Shown here in pieces: positions 1 through 12,800 of a DNA stretch of 64,000 bases (position 1 is its first letter; every line of letters begins with the position of its first letter). The position numbers and the translations under genes are program-made. This stretch comes from Callaeas wilsoni (taxonomy: Eukaryota > Chordata > Aves > Passeriformes > Callaeidae), in contig VWPU01003192.1 in NCBI GenBank assembly GCA_013398955.1, positions 434,001 through 498,000 on the forward strand, written 5' to 3'. The notes beneath the pieces are model-generated. The model ran no database searches. It saw only the letters and a list, made by a program, of their open reading frames with translations, and was not told where the DNA came from.

Positions 1-3000
1 ACATAAATAGCAGCAACCAAACCTAAATAGGAAGCCATACTCTGATTGTCTTTTAGAAGTACCTGCTTGTTCACTGGATTATATGGTGAGGGGCCAGGGC
101 TGTCAGAGAGCTGATTTTCTTATCAGGCAGCTGTGTCCAGAGGTAAATGCTAATGCAGTCCTGAGACTCTTTCACCCTTAGGTTCAGCAGGTCCCTCAGT
201 TTTTTCTTCCCTTGTTAAGATTAATAAACTACTGTATGTTGCCTGTATTGATAGTTTAGCCAAACTAAACTTTCTCCTCATTAATAAGAAACAAGCTAAA
301 TAAGCAGGAAAATCCAGTTGGGTTTTTGTTTTTTGGTCCAGAGTTACGATATTCCACAAGAGACTTCCATGGAAAACAAATTATGGTGTGCTAACTCTGA
401 TTTCCAGGCCTTGGCACGTGATGATTTAGAGTGAGCATTTGCTTCTGGACCACATCACTGTTTGTGAAGGAGCCTAGCGGAGATGGGTAGAAATTACTGA
501 GAGGGTGCAGGAGCAGCAGTGCCTGGTAGTGACTCCACAGGGTGGGATGTGCTGGCTGCTGGGCACAGCCCAAGTCTGAGAGTCTAAGGATTGATGTGTT
601 GCAACATTGTTGCCAGCTCCAGAGTTAAGTCTTCATCCTCTGTTTACCACAGCAAGCTCTGAAAAATTACAAATTTAAGGACTGTCAGACTTTCTTTAAA
701 CTCTTGGAATGTGGCTTCCATCAGACATACAGCATCAGCTTGGAGAGTCTGGATGTGCTGTAAATCCACATCTGTGGCTGCTCGTCAGTGTAACAGCATG
801 GGTGTGAGGTCCACGCTTTGCAGAAGAGTCTCAAAAGGATTCCTTTCCTAGTCCTGTCCTTTTCCTCTTCCCTGCATTTTCTCCTGTTTACTTTAGTGCG
901 TATCATTATGCTGAGGCATTGCATCAGTGCTCACTGAGTTGGAGGACAGGGAAGTCTTAAGTGTTGTTCTCTGCACTGTTGTTTCTGCTCTTCCCATGTT
1001 CCTTGGTTAATTATTCTGGTTGCCTTTTTTAGGGTACAACTCTGATGCTTTCTTTTCTGTCATACATGCTTACCATCTCCAGATCCTTTCATATATTCCT
1101 TAAATCAGACATGTTATTTTCTTGCCTCTGCAAAAAACACTTCTGTATGCTTTCCTCTCCTCCTCCATTAGTTACTGCAGAATTTGCTGGTGTTCCTTTG
1201 TATAACTCACTGAAAATCCAAAGTCACATTCCCTGCTATCATGTCAGAATGAATGTTCAGACTGCAGTCTTTCTCTTCTCCCCTAAAAGCTTCCTGCTGT
1301 TGGCCTTTGTGGATTATCGTGTTTGTGAATTTGCTGTTGGCTGTGACTGCATCTTTCTTCCCCCTTTCCTTCACTTAAGCCAAGCTCGATAGCTTTGCCT
1401 ACCTGCTACTCAGGGTTGTCTTGAAGCTGAACACAGGCTATCTTCCATGCCCTCTACTTAAGGGACTTCTTCCATATGCTTATCTTCATTCAAAAAACAT
1501 CTTCTAACCTGACACTGAGATTATGTGCCAGTAATTAGTCAAATGATTAGGCTGAGGAGCAGTGAAATGCAGCCTAAGATGATACTAATTAGAGGCTTTT
1601 GGCAATGTAGTGAAAGATGAACAAAGATGATTACAGAGAGTTGGGCCTTAAAGGCACGGATTTACAGTTTCTAGTAAAGGATTTACAGTACAGAAGCTGT
1701 TGTTGATCTGCCATCTGTGGGAACTGCTGCAGCAGTGTTAATTTGAGATGTTATCTTGAAACTCTTTCCATGCATAACTTGGCATGATAGTGGTCCTTTT
1801 TAAATAGTGGCTCCTTTTTAAAATAGTGGCTTTATTTTTTGTTTGTCTCTTGAGGGTGGACCTTCACAGTGACTACTCTTTGCTTTACCAAAAAAGATCT
1901 CAAGTTTTCTTTCTTGTCAGGTTTGGTGAGTGACAGTTGCACCACGTAATGCTGAGGGTGTTGCAGCACAGAGATTAGTTCCCTACAAAGAAAATGCCAG
2001 AGTTTGGGCATTGCATATATACAAGTCAGAAGATCAACAGCAAGCAAGCACAGAATGAGGCTCTAGTGCCTTCTCGTAGCAAGGAAGGGCGTGATCAGAG
2101 GGCAGCTGAGTCAACGTGCAACACCCCCACTACCCCCATGTCCTGTATCTAGCTGGCTCTGAAGTATGGTTGGTTAAAAGGACAGACTGTGAGTAGGCCA
2201 TTTCTTCAATATGCTTATCTTGGGAAAATAAATAATTACAAAACAAAACAACTTCCCCCCCAAGACCAAAAAAAGGTGCAGGGGGTGGAGTATGGATGAA
2301 TGCCACTTGTCCTTTGGCATCGAAGAACAGATCTACTTCTGCAAATCAGTGAAGGAGGAAAATTATTATAGTATTAGTATAGCATTTACCTTAAATAAGT
2401 CTACAGTATGCATTAATTTGAAGCTAGACTAAAATACTTTCCAAAAAAATTGGAAGGTAAATGTGCCAGAAAGAGTAAGAAAAATAAGAAATATAAATTT
2501 TGTATCATTCTGGTTGCTTTAGATTAATTCTTGGTTGCTCTCAGGCTTACCTGAGGGCACCTTACAGGGAGAAAAGGAAAAAAATAAAAACTGCCAAAGA
2601 ACATGGGAAAATATGTCTGAATGTAATGTATGCATAAAATGTGGGACACTTGTCTTGTAAATGAGGCAATTTTCTGCAGGGAGGAGATCCATTATTTTGT
2701 AGTACTTTCACAACTGTGGAGAAGCAGAGGTGCATTTTGTCAACCATGGTTTAAATTTTACATCAATAAAATAACCTTCTAAGGTATAGAAGCTATTAAA
2801 AACAGTGAAACTGGCCATTCATCTTGCAACTACTCATCTAAATTTTGAAGAACAAAAACTTAATATAAATTTTTCTCCAGAAAGTTCTCGTGCACAGAAT
2901 TCCCTGTCTCCATGAACATTTGTTTACTCCTTTATTTAGTTTGGTTTAGCTCTGTTTCTTTAGCCCTATTGTTTGCAAATCAATGCCTTTCTAAATAAAA

Positions 3001-4739
3001 TACCAGATTTCCCAGAACACTGCTAATCAATGCATGCCACAGGTGAATTATGTCACAATTTTTTTTACCATTGTAAATAAAATAAATTGTGTGAAAAGGT
3101 GTATGTGTGTGTTCCTGAAAGTCTCAGTCCATCTTAGTGGAGCTATTTGAAAAGAGCAGCGACTTCACTGATTGTGAGGATGTTTTCCGCTGTAGGTGGT
3201 TGTTTTGCATCACTACTCTGAGTGTATGGCTTTATATGATAATTTCATTAAATGTTTCAGAGTGGTAGGTTCTATATAAAAAAATCTGGCTTTCTGTTGT
3301 GTTTAAGTATTGGTTGGCGTTTTTTGGTTTGTTTGTTTGTTTAAGAAAGGATAGCTCTATGAAAGAGTTTCCCTGCTTCACGATTTAGATCTCCTTTATA
3401 GATTAGGAATTACCTGGTATTGTCCCTACTGCTGTTGTTGGCAATTTACTTACCAGCATTGTAAAACTGTGTAGCTATGTTGGTGTGCTTGTTTGTAGTG
3501 AGAATAAGACATTTCTTTCTCAGAATTCATAGGCAGTTTCTTCTGGAAGCAGGACTAATGTGGTTTAGGAAGTAGTAGAAGAAAATATATGCAGGCTATT
3601 AGTAATTGCAATAATAGAATTGTTTGGTGTATGCTTGCGAAGAAGGGAGGAAAAGTAAAATAGGTTACAAAAATGGAGAGGAAGTGGACAAAAGAGGGGA
3701 AGGAGAGATGGATATGTATTGAAAAGTAAGTTAGGAATTGTTTAAAGTTGGTAAGACAAAGCATTAAAAGGATGAATAGGATGACCAGGTCTGCCAAACA
3801 GACATTAATTTGGCTCAAAGTAGCATGGCTGCCTGGGAGTCTATGTTACATATCTGTAATTCTTCATTAGGTAAACTCACTCAACATAAAGTTCTGAGAG
3901 ATGGATCTTTTCTCAGGAGAGCTAATGTTTTGAGAGAACAAGTTTGACTTTTCAGAGATATGTGACATTTAATATTTGTAAAACGTTTGATTTCGTGCCA
4001 TGTGATGTTGATTTAGAAATTGGAATGGTACGGAATCATCAGTGTACATCAAATGTCTTCTAGAAAAATGGTTAATAGGTAATCAGTGTGGAGTATGTGA
4101 AGGTCCTCTGAGGATTAATTTTAAATCTGATGGTGTTTAACCTTTTTATCAGTGATGAGGAAGAAATATAGAGTCATTACTGATAAAAGCATGTGGATGG
4201 CAACAGGGTTAGTGCCATGGTAAGTAGTGATCAGAGGAGAGCTAAGTCATCTAGTGAGGTGGAGTGCAAGAAAGCACTGCATGTTCTGACACAGAAGTGA
4301 AGATGTGCCTCCAGCTTCAAGAAAGACTGTCAAGGCAACAGTGATTAAAAAAGACATGGAAGCCATGCTTTGTGATGTGTGATCAAAAGTATCTGAAATA
4401 GGAGGAATACTTGGCATTGTTATTATGTCATTGGAATACTTGATCTAGCTCATGCAACATCACAACTCATGAAGGACCACAAACTCAGGGAAGCTCAGAA
4501 GAAGAACTATCCTGAACAATTAAGTCTTTGGAAGCACGCCTTCGAAATTCCTTAAATCTAGAATCTATTCAGTAAGTCATATTTACAATACTTGATCTAG
4601 GTTTGGAAGCATGCTGTAGAAGACTGCTGTTTAATAATTGAGGCAGGCCACTAGTAAAAAAAGCCTCAATACTAAGCAGATTCAGGCTGAGAATCAGGTG
4701 AACTAATTTTTGGCAAAACTGAGAAGTTGAAGTGGATGT
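1..4739 (+). other. PTPRM: PTPRM intron 1, distal part
   Basis: This AT-rich sequence has no supported exon. I place it in intron 1 because the first recognisable coding exon begins at 18787 with an acceptor site in phase 1. The ORFs here are short, lack family motifs and have low-complexity composition. It contains minor simple repeats such as a TG run near 3107-3113 and a GTTT run near 3328-3344. No promoter or RNA gene was recognised. Confidence 0.75.
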
Positions 4740-6034
4740 TCCTTTGGTACCTGTGGTCCTAATGGGATGCATGTGAGAGAGCTGGTTGATGTCATTCCAA
4801 GGCCATTCTTCATAACCTTTGAATGATCATGGCAACTGGGAGAGGTGCTTGAGAGTTAGAGGAAAACAGTTGTCAAAAAGAGCAAGTAAAAGGATCCAGG
4901 AAACAACAGGCAGGTCAGCCTCACCTCAGAAGGTGATGGAGCAACTGATTCTGGAAACCGTTTTCAGGCATATAAAGGACAAGAAGATCAGGAACAGTTA
5001 GCATGAACTGACCAAGGGGAAGTAACCAACATAGTGACCTTCTTGACCAACTTAATAACCAGTTATGATGAAATGACTGGCCTGATAGATGAGAAGAGAC
5101 CACCAGGTATTGTCCACCTTGACTGCAGTAACTCACTGAGAAGGTGATGGAATATAGACTGGATGAGCAAACAGTGGACAGGCAGAAAACTGTGAGCAGC
5201 CAGCCCCAAAGGGTGATGGTCAGTGGCACAAAGCCTTGGCTGGAGGCTGGTGACTGGTGATAGACTTGAGGGCTGGTGACTGGTGATAGACTTGAGGAGT
5301 CCAGTCCTGTTCAGCACCTTCATTAATGATCTGGATGAGGGGGCAGAGCGCACCCTCAGCAAGTTTGCAGATGACACAAAATTGGAAGGGGTGGCTGATA
5401 CACTGAAGAATTATTCAGCAAAATGCGAAGTCCTGCATCTGGGGAGGAATAATCCCTGACATCAGTACAGGCTGGGGTCTGACCAGCTGGAGAGCAGCTT
5501 TGCAGAAAAGGCCCTATGGATCAACGTGATCATCAGGCTGACCATGAGCCAACAACAAGCCCTTGCAGTAAAGGCCAGGGGTATCCTGGGCTACATTAGG
5601 AGTATTCTCAGCAAGTCCAGGGAGGTGATCCTTTCCCTCTGCTCAGCACCGGTGAGGCCACAGCTGAGTCCAGTTCTGGGCTCCCCAGTACAAGAGAGAC
5701 ATGAACATACTGAAGAACATCCAATGAAGGGCCGCAAAGATGATGGACTGGAGTCTCTCTCTATAGTAAAAGGCTAAGAGTGCTGGGACTGCACAGCCTG
5801 GAGAAGGCTCAGCTTAGGGGGGAATCTTATCAATGTCTATAAATATCTGAGGGGTGGGTGCAGAGAGGACAGAGCCAGGCTCTATTCAGTGGTGGGCACA
5901 ACCAATGGGCACAACCTGAGACACAGGAAGTTCTCTCTAAACATCAGGAAACTGAAAGATGTGAAAGAAGTCTGCCACAGATTGACCATGGTGGTTGTGG
6001 AGTCTCCAGCCTTACAGATACTCAGGAGCTATTT
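4740..6034 (+). mobile_element. CR1 LINE fragment, sense on + strand, inactive
   Basis: This is a degraded copy of the reverse-transcriptase region of a CR1 non-LTR retrotransposon, the main LINE family of birds. The order of segments matches CR1 ORF2 as I know it: the part before the polymerase core (4765-4990), the segment around the LIDE-like codons (5080-5140), the polymerase FADD box at 5364-5375, the MSQQ segment (5545-5560), the RPQL region (5660-5680), and the C-terminal coding end near 6000-6034. The reading frame is broken by stops and indels, and a stretch of ORF2 after the FADD box (around 5400) seems to be missing. The 5' half of the LINE and the 3' UTR tail are absent. No intact protein is encoded. 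Boundaries are approximate. Confidence 0.9.
5245..5296 (+). repeat. Perfect tandem duplication, 2 x 26 bp
   Basis: Two identical 26-bp copies lie head to tail at 5245-5270 and 5271-5296, starting GGCTGGTGACTGG. They fall inside the CR1 fragment at the point where the family normally encodes the segment before the FADD box, so the duplication is specific to this copy and breaks its frame. Identity between the copies suggests it is younger than the surrounding CR1 decay. Confidence 0.9.
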
Positions 6035-6822
6035 TGTTGTTGTCACACAGTTCTTACCATCTCTTTAAATCTTTAGACAGTAGATTTGCTACTTCAGATA
6101 GAGAGAACAAATACAGCTTTTATAAAGATTTTTAAATGTTTAAGATGCATTTTTAGTAATGTGAAAATTGTCATAAAAGTTCAAGTGTTTTAGTGGCTAA
6201 TAAATAAAGTTTAATCGAGAGGTACTTCAAAACACGCATAAAAATATATGTATATGTACCATATGTAACAAGTAATAGTATTATAGTAATATTATATCAG
6301 TGCTTTGTGCTTTCAAATAATTGAGCCTAAAATCTCTGAGCTACCCTAATCTGTCATAAATCAATTATACTTTCCTGATCTATATGGTTTGGAGACATGA
6401 GCATACCTTTAGCTATTATTATTTATTTTCCTATCCTGAAGCAAACTTTGGCAACTGAGAGGGCATGACCTTCCTAGTGTAACATACTGGTGTCCCAGGA
6501 ATATCAGATGTTTTTCACAAAGGATCAGAGATGCATGTTCCAGCATTACAACCTGGGAAAAAAGTCCCTTTCATCAGGTATGGAACAGGAACTAGTGGAA
6601 ATTTAAAAAAATAATTTGAATCAACCTGACAGTTTTTTGAGTTTACTTGTACTCAGATGATTGCAGTCACTCACACACAACCCCGAAATGGTTTCAGCAA
6701 CATTATAAAGTATGAAGATCCATGTGGCCTCAACTTCTCTTTTGGTTACAGTACAGCATTTAAGTGAGTTTACTACTAACTTAATCATCTCATAGTCAAG
6801 AATTGAAATTAATTATTTTATC

Positions 6823-6882
6823 TGGGTAGTGTAGTGATAGTGCCCTATTCTGCTGTGTGGGAGGTTCAAGAGTTAGCTCCTC
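6823..6882 (+). repeat. Possible decayed tRNA-derived SINE head
   Basis: The stretch GGGTAGTGTAGTGATAG at 6824-6840 resembles a tRNA D-arm with an internal A box. About 25 nt further on, GAGGTTCAAGAGT (6861-6873) resembles the RNA polymerase III B box (GGTTCRANNCC), with a 3' CTCC that can pair with GGAG upstream. The spacing is tRNA-like, but the T-arm is imperfect and the acceptor stem is poor, so this is not a functional tRNA. It fits an old SINE head. I could not name the family. Confidence 0.35.
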
Positions 6883-9800
6883 AGGTCATCTAAGCTGGGG
6901 CATGTCAGTGTTGAAGCAGTAATGTTTTCGGCAGTGTCAAATGTGGGTCTCTCTTGTAGCTGACGAGACCTCGTGAAAATGCCAGAGGTTTCTAAAATTA
7001 ATTAATTCTTTTCCTTCGGAAAGAAGGTTACAGATGTGATGAATGAAATAAGGTGTAATTTACTGCAAGAGATAATGACTAAAACCAAAGGAAAAAAGCA
7101 GTACCTAACTACGTTTAAAAATGGAAAGTAATTTATACCTGTAGCACAGTTAAAGCCTGTTGTGCTGTCTGAATTTAGCAAGCAGACCTGGGATTCAGCT
7201 GTAGCGCTGCTAATGACTGGAGGCGTTATTGATGTAATGAACTAATTACCCGTGTCATGAAGTTGCCTGCTGGAGGTTTTTGACTGCTTCATCACTGTGG
7301 CACCTCCTACAGGTTAATTCACAGAGCAGCACAGGTAAAACCTCCAGGTGGAGGTCCTGCTCTCCTTCACCCAGTCACAGCGTCGTAATGACAGCAGTAA
7401 CTAATAATGAGATGAATATTTTCCTGAATTATTGATCAAGTAGAGCTGTATCAATGGTTGTAGAAGTAATGGTTGTATCACAGAACTAAAGTCTGTAGCA
7501 CTTCACAGTCACTGCATGGGAAAATGCATACATGGCGACTTTAAAAGGAAAACCAGAATGAGCAGCAGCCTTTCTCACCTGAAGGAAAACCCACAGATAT
7601 TAAAAGAAAGAAAGAAAAAAGAGTGGCAGGATTCTTGGGTTGGCAGGCAGGACAGGGGCTGCAATGTCTGATTTAAAATTTGTTCTACATATAAAATTCT
7701 TCTATGGCATTTCTTCTCAGATGTCTCAGTGCACACATTAGAAGTCAGAACCTAAACAGCTTGTTTGATTAGATGGTAAACTAGTTCACTTAAAATTTAT
7801 ATGGAAAAATACCATTAGTAAAGTAGGTTAATAAGGAAAAGATTGAATACCAATGTGTTTTGTCTATTTTTTCTGTTGCTCTACCCATTGATGAAGTAGA
7901 ATATAAGCTTCTGATATATGAGAAAGAAGAATTACAAACTTTATCATAACATTATTAGTATAAAGAAATGTTTAGGGGTCTTTTTTTCTGTTTTTAATTG
8001 TGACATAGCTGAAAAATCTCTTGAAACTAGCAAAGCTAACACTGCCTTTGTTCTTTACTTAAAACTAGAGCTGTGTTGTAAACAGTCTGTATTTTTCATC
8101 CAAGCTTAGTATGCTGTAGTCTAACAGGATCCATTAAGTGTTCTCTAACAACTGCAGAACTCATCAAGCAAATGGAAAGATTAGGCCTGAAATCAAGCTT
8201 CAAACTTTTATTTTCTCACAATCAATAGACAAGTAATGCATGTTGGATTTATAATGATATGAGATTGACTGCTTAAATCCTTTTTAAAGTTCAAAGCTGG
8301 AAACAGATTGTGTCTACAAGCAATCCACAGCAGAGTTTCTAAGTAGAGGCTTGTGATAAATAAGTGAAATTGGGTTTGACTGAAATGGCCCATCAGTCCC
8401 ATATGGGTTTAGCAGGAAGATTTCAGGCTCAAAAAGACAGAGGTTTGGAGAAGCATCAAGCATTGGTTTCATAGCACCTGAGATTGCTTTGTGCAGTCTG
8501 CTGGGAGACGTAAAGACAAGAGGCTCATTAAAAATGAGTAGCACCAGGGAGAATGATTGAGCTTCAAGTACACTTGTGGTTTTTAGCTTGTAGAGTTTAA
8601 AGGTGAAGATACATTTTAAAAGCTCAACTGGCAGATGAGAAGAATGCTGTCAGGTTTCTCAAAGAAATCCCTTTATATAGAGATAAATAGCATGTTATAG
8701 TAGTTTTTTGACAAGATCAGGGGAGAAAAAAAAAACCAAAAACAAAACCAAAAATTACTCAGCTCAGAATGTCTTGATAGTAAGATGAATAATAGTTAAT
8801 CTCTCAGCTATCAAAATTGGATTTTGATAAAACAAGTTGTCTTCAGTCCTGCTATCTGATAACTTCAGAGGCAGCATTTACTGCCTGTAAAAGCTGTGAA
8901 ATCTGGGGAAGAAATTAGTCTTGGGGCTGCCTTTGAGGATATTCTATCTGTAATAGCAGTTCAGCTGTGGTATCTTAAAGTTTGCGGTGGGTCCACTGCC
9001 TCAGAGGTGGCTTTTACCTAATCAAGACTTTGAACTGTTTTACACTGTTGTATTTATTTACTTTAGAAAAACATGCTACTGAGCTTTAAAACCAGAACTT
9101 AGCTTCTTATTTGCTTTTTATTCAGATATAGTCTGTGCTGTTAACAGATACAGTTGTTATGCAGTAGTTAAAGTAATATAAAATATCACAGGTTTTGATT
9201 AGTCTGAAAGCATAAAGATTGTTTGTGAATGTGTGTCCTTTTACCTAATGCTGCAAGACAAAGAATGAAGAGAGCCACATTGACCTGGGAAGTAACACTT
9301 TGGTGTGGTTTGTTCAGTCAGAACAAGTGTCCTTTGGCTCAATCTGAATTGTAAATTTATGTGATAAATGTGTTGAAGCAACATAGTCCTTTTTTTCATA
9401 GCCTCATAGCATAAAAAGCAGCTGATCACTATTTGCTTGGTGAAAACTTGTGTGGCTCTTGGCACAACCATAGATAAAAGAACAGGGGCTGCTCAGTGCG
9501 TTACTTATGCTTTGCCTTCCTTCACATCCATTCATTCATGCCTATCCATTCTAACATGGGAAAAAACATTGCAGGGAGAATTAAATAGCACCATTTCTAA
9601 CTAAGAATGAAGGTGTTGGATTTTAGTAATTTTAAGAAAGAAGTGTTGTTTTTCAAAGTTATTAAAAAGTGCCTTAGAGAAAAACAGATTCCACTGGGAT
9701 CAGGAATTTAATGGCTTTGTGAGTTGAATGGCTAGCAGTGCTGGTTGTGGAAAAGGTGGTTTTACTGTCTTTTATTAGGCTGTATTTCCCCAGAGCCCTA

Positions 9801-12800
9801 GGATGGATGTAGCATGAAAAGGTTTGTCTTCATGACAAACTGAAAATCTAATACAATGTTTTCTGAACAGATGTTAGAGAAATGGTCTGGTGTGGTCTCA
9901 TAATCACAGTCTTGATGATTGTATGTTTCTTAGGTTATACTGTGTTTTAAATAGAGTGTTGGGGTGAGCGGACCCTGTATTATGATAAATTTCAGCTGCA
10001 AGGCATAAGTTTCAATCTCTTCCTTCCAGCTGGGATGGAAAAAAAGAGTAGATCTCCCCACCCTGTTTTTTCCTTCCTTCGGAATTGCGTTTTACTTTGC
10101 TTCAGACTTTCCATTATATACGTTTTTTTCTTGAATATCATCTGTGCAGTTCTGTATTGTTTTCCACTTGTGCAGTTTTGTGGTGCTTTCCAAATGCCTT
10201 TCCCTGCCTTCTCTCCCCTCCCCTGGATGAATCTTTCTGGGACAGCTGTACTGTGCTGTTTGAGTGAGTTATAAAGATGCTGGGATGCTTGGGTGAGGTG
10301 AAATGAAAAGTTTTTTAGGATAATCAGTTAAAAAAGTGGAATTAATGTGAAACTACTGAGAGTAGACAGCTGTCTTATTTTGTTGGAATTTGCTTATCTT
10401 CGACAGATCAGCACAACTGTTTACATCCCTCGTAAATACCATATTGAGAGATTTATGGCAAGCAATTCTTTAGTTTACCCTTTGTCAGGGTAGCACTTCA
10501 CCTAAGGAAACAATTTAGGATTTTGCCTTCAGGCCTTGGTAGCTCTATAGGAGCAAATGAAACCAAGAAAGAGTGAAATCAAATTAGTTATTTCTTACTG
10601 TGTTTAGATATTTTTGCTTTCATTGCAGCTGCACATGCTTGGGTATATTTTGGTGATAGATCTCCTCAGTATACTGAAAGAGAAGTGAAGATAAAATTGC
10701 AATAAAATCTAAATGAGGAAAGGTTAGAGGCATTCTACATAATAATTAAATGAATAGGGGCAGCATCTGTTGCCAATCTAAGAAATCACAAATAGATGCT
10801 GAGTGGAAAAGAGATCCCTATGGTATGTGCTTTGTCCCTCAGCTGACAGAAGGGTGAAGTGCTGCAGACTGCTGCTTCAAAGTCACAGTTTGGAGGGAAA
10901 GTGTGGTCCAGGGACTGCACCAAAAATCACTCCTCCTTCTTTTCTTCCCTAGAAAAGAGTACAGAGACATTGTTGTGGGTTTTACTGTAGATTTCCAAAA
11001 CAGAGGTGTCATTTCAAATCTTTTAAGAGGTGCTGCATGGTGTCAAATGGAAGTATGCCTGGTTGTTACCTTCCGTGTATGTGAAGGCACTGTGTGCATC
11101 CCACCCTCCTGATTATGTCCTTACTAGTCTCTCTTTCAAGTAAATGGGAAAAAATAATGTCTCCCGTATCTCTGTTCCATAGCTTCTGCTTTCTTTGCCA
11201 GCCAGGATGACTGAATGCTTTTACACGTTTATTAAAGGGGTTCTGTGCACTCCTGGGTGGTAGCTATAAAAATAAATTAAGTAGATCCTATGGTATAAAC
11301 TATATGAAGTAGGTGTGCAGTTGCATTTTTGTTTTTCTCAGTTGGCTTATTCCACTGCCAGAATATCATTTGAATTTTTAATTCTGTTTTAAGTATGTGA
11401 AAAGAAGGTTCCCTTTGTTAGTTATTTGTAGGTCAAAGCTTTATGCTGAAATATTTCAGGCAGTTTATACAAGAGGTTTTTTGCATTTCGAAGCACGTTT
11501 TTGTCATGTATTTGTGATAAACAAGATGCAAAACATATGGGATATCTGCCTTTTATTTATTCATTTTTGTAGTGGTTTTGACCACAGTCCAGAATTTCAT
11601 CACATTCACTCAGCTCCAATAAAAATGTAAATCATCTGTCTCCCTTTTGCAACTGGTATGGCCAGTGTGATCTTTTTAATAAGGTGTGTACATCTGTAGG
11701 TTAAACAGATGTTGCAAATTGGACTTCTAGCTGTTCTTGGAAAGCCTTTCCAAAGTACTTCTTATATGGAGCTTTTTTGGATAAGGCTTTTCTAAGAAAG
11801 TTATCATAACGTACATTTGTTAAGTAAATTCCGTACGCTGGAATTTGATTTAAGCATTAAATTAGTAATTCAAAAGGACAACAGTACATATACGACAAAA
11901 AGAAGAGAACAAAAAAATTGCACCAACCCCCTCCCTGCAACAGCTACTAAAATTTGTCTGTAGCAGTTATTCGTACAAGAAATGTCTCTTACTGTTGACT
12001 CATGTTGAGCTGGAAGAATAGCTATTAGTTTTAACACCCAGCATGATATCCTCCCTTTAACTAAAGCATGAAATCTGATGACTTCTGCAAATATGCTTGT
12101 TTTAATAGTACTTCTCAAGATAGAGTCTCCATAATACATTTCTGCATAATCCTTTACACTCTTTATGGGATTGAACACTCAAATATTTCTCTTGGTAGAT
12201 GTCCTAACTAATGACAACTGCAGCAGAGTCATAATTTGTGTATGTAAGCAAGTATGTGCACTTGCCCTTATAATTGATGCCATACATAAAGAAAAGCTAT
12301 CACTAATACTGTGAAATCGAACACCCTGCCATTAAATAATGCCAGAAATAAGTTTGCTCATAGAATATTAATGTTCACCCATTTTCCCATGGGCCTCATA
12401 AATATCCACTGATAGAAAAATGACACAAATACATGGATAGTATTTGCTTACACAAGAGGGATGATTTTTTTTCTAAGAGCCTTTATTCATTGTCTTGGTT
12501 TGGTGAGTGGTTTCTGTTTCTATGTCTTGGTAGCTCAAAGGAGCTACATTAAATTAAATGCACATTTTGAGAGGAAACTTTTTTCAGGGCTTTTCAGCAG
12601 TCCAGGAACCCAAATTTTGAATTATTCTCAATATCTGTTAGGCAAATGTAATTGTTAAAAACCATTTTATTTGCCTGAGTGTGGGCAGATTTCTGGGGGA
12701 AATTAGAACAGATGAATAAGTTTTCCGTAAAATTCAACTTTGCTACGTTATCCTGTGGCACCAAAACTGAAACCTTTTTGGTGACATTTATGTTGATTCA

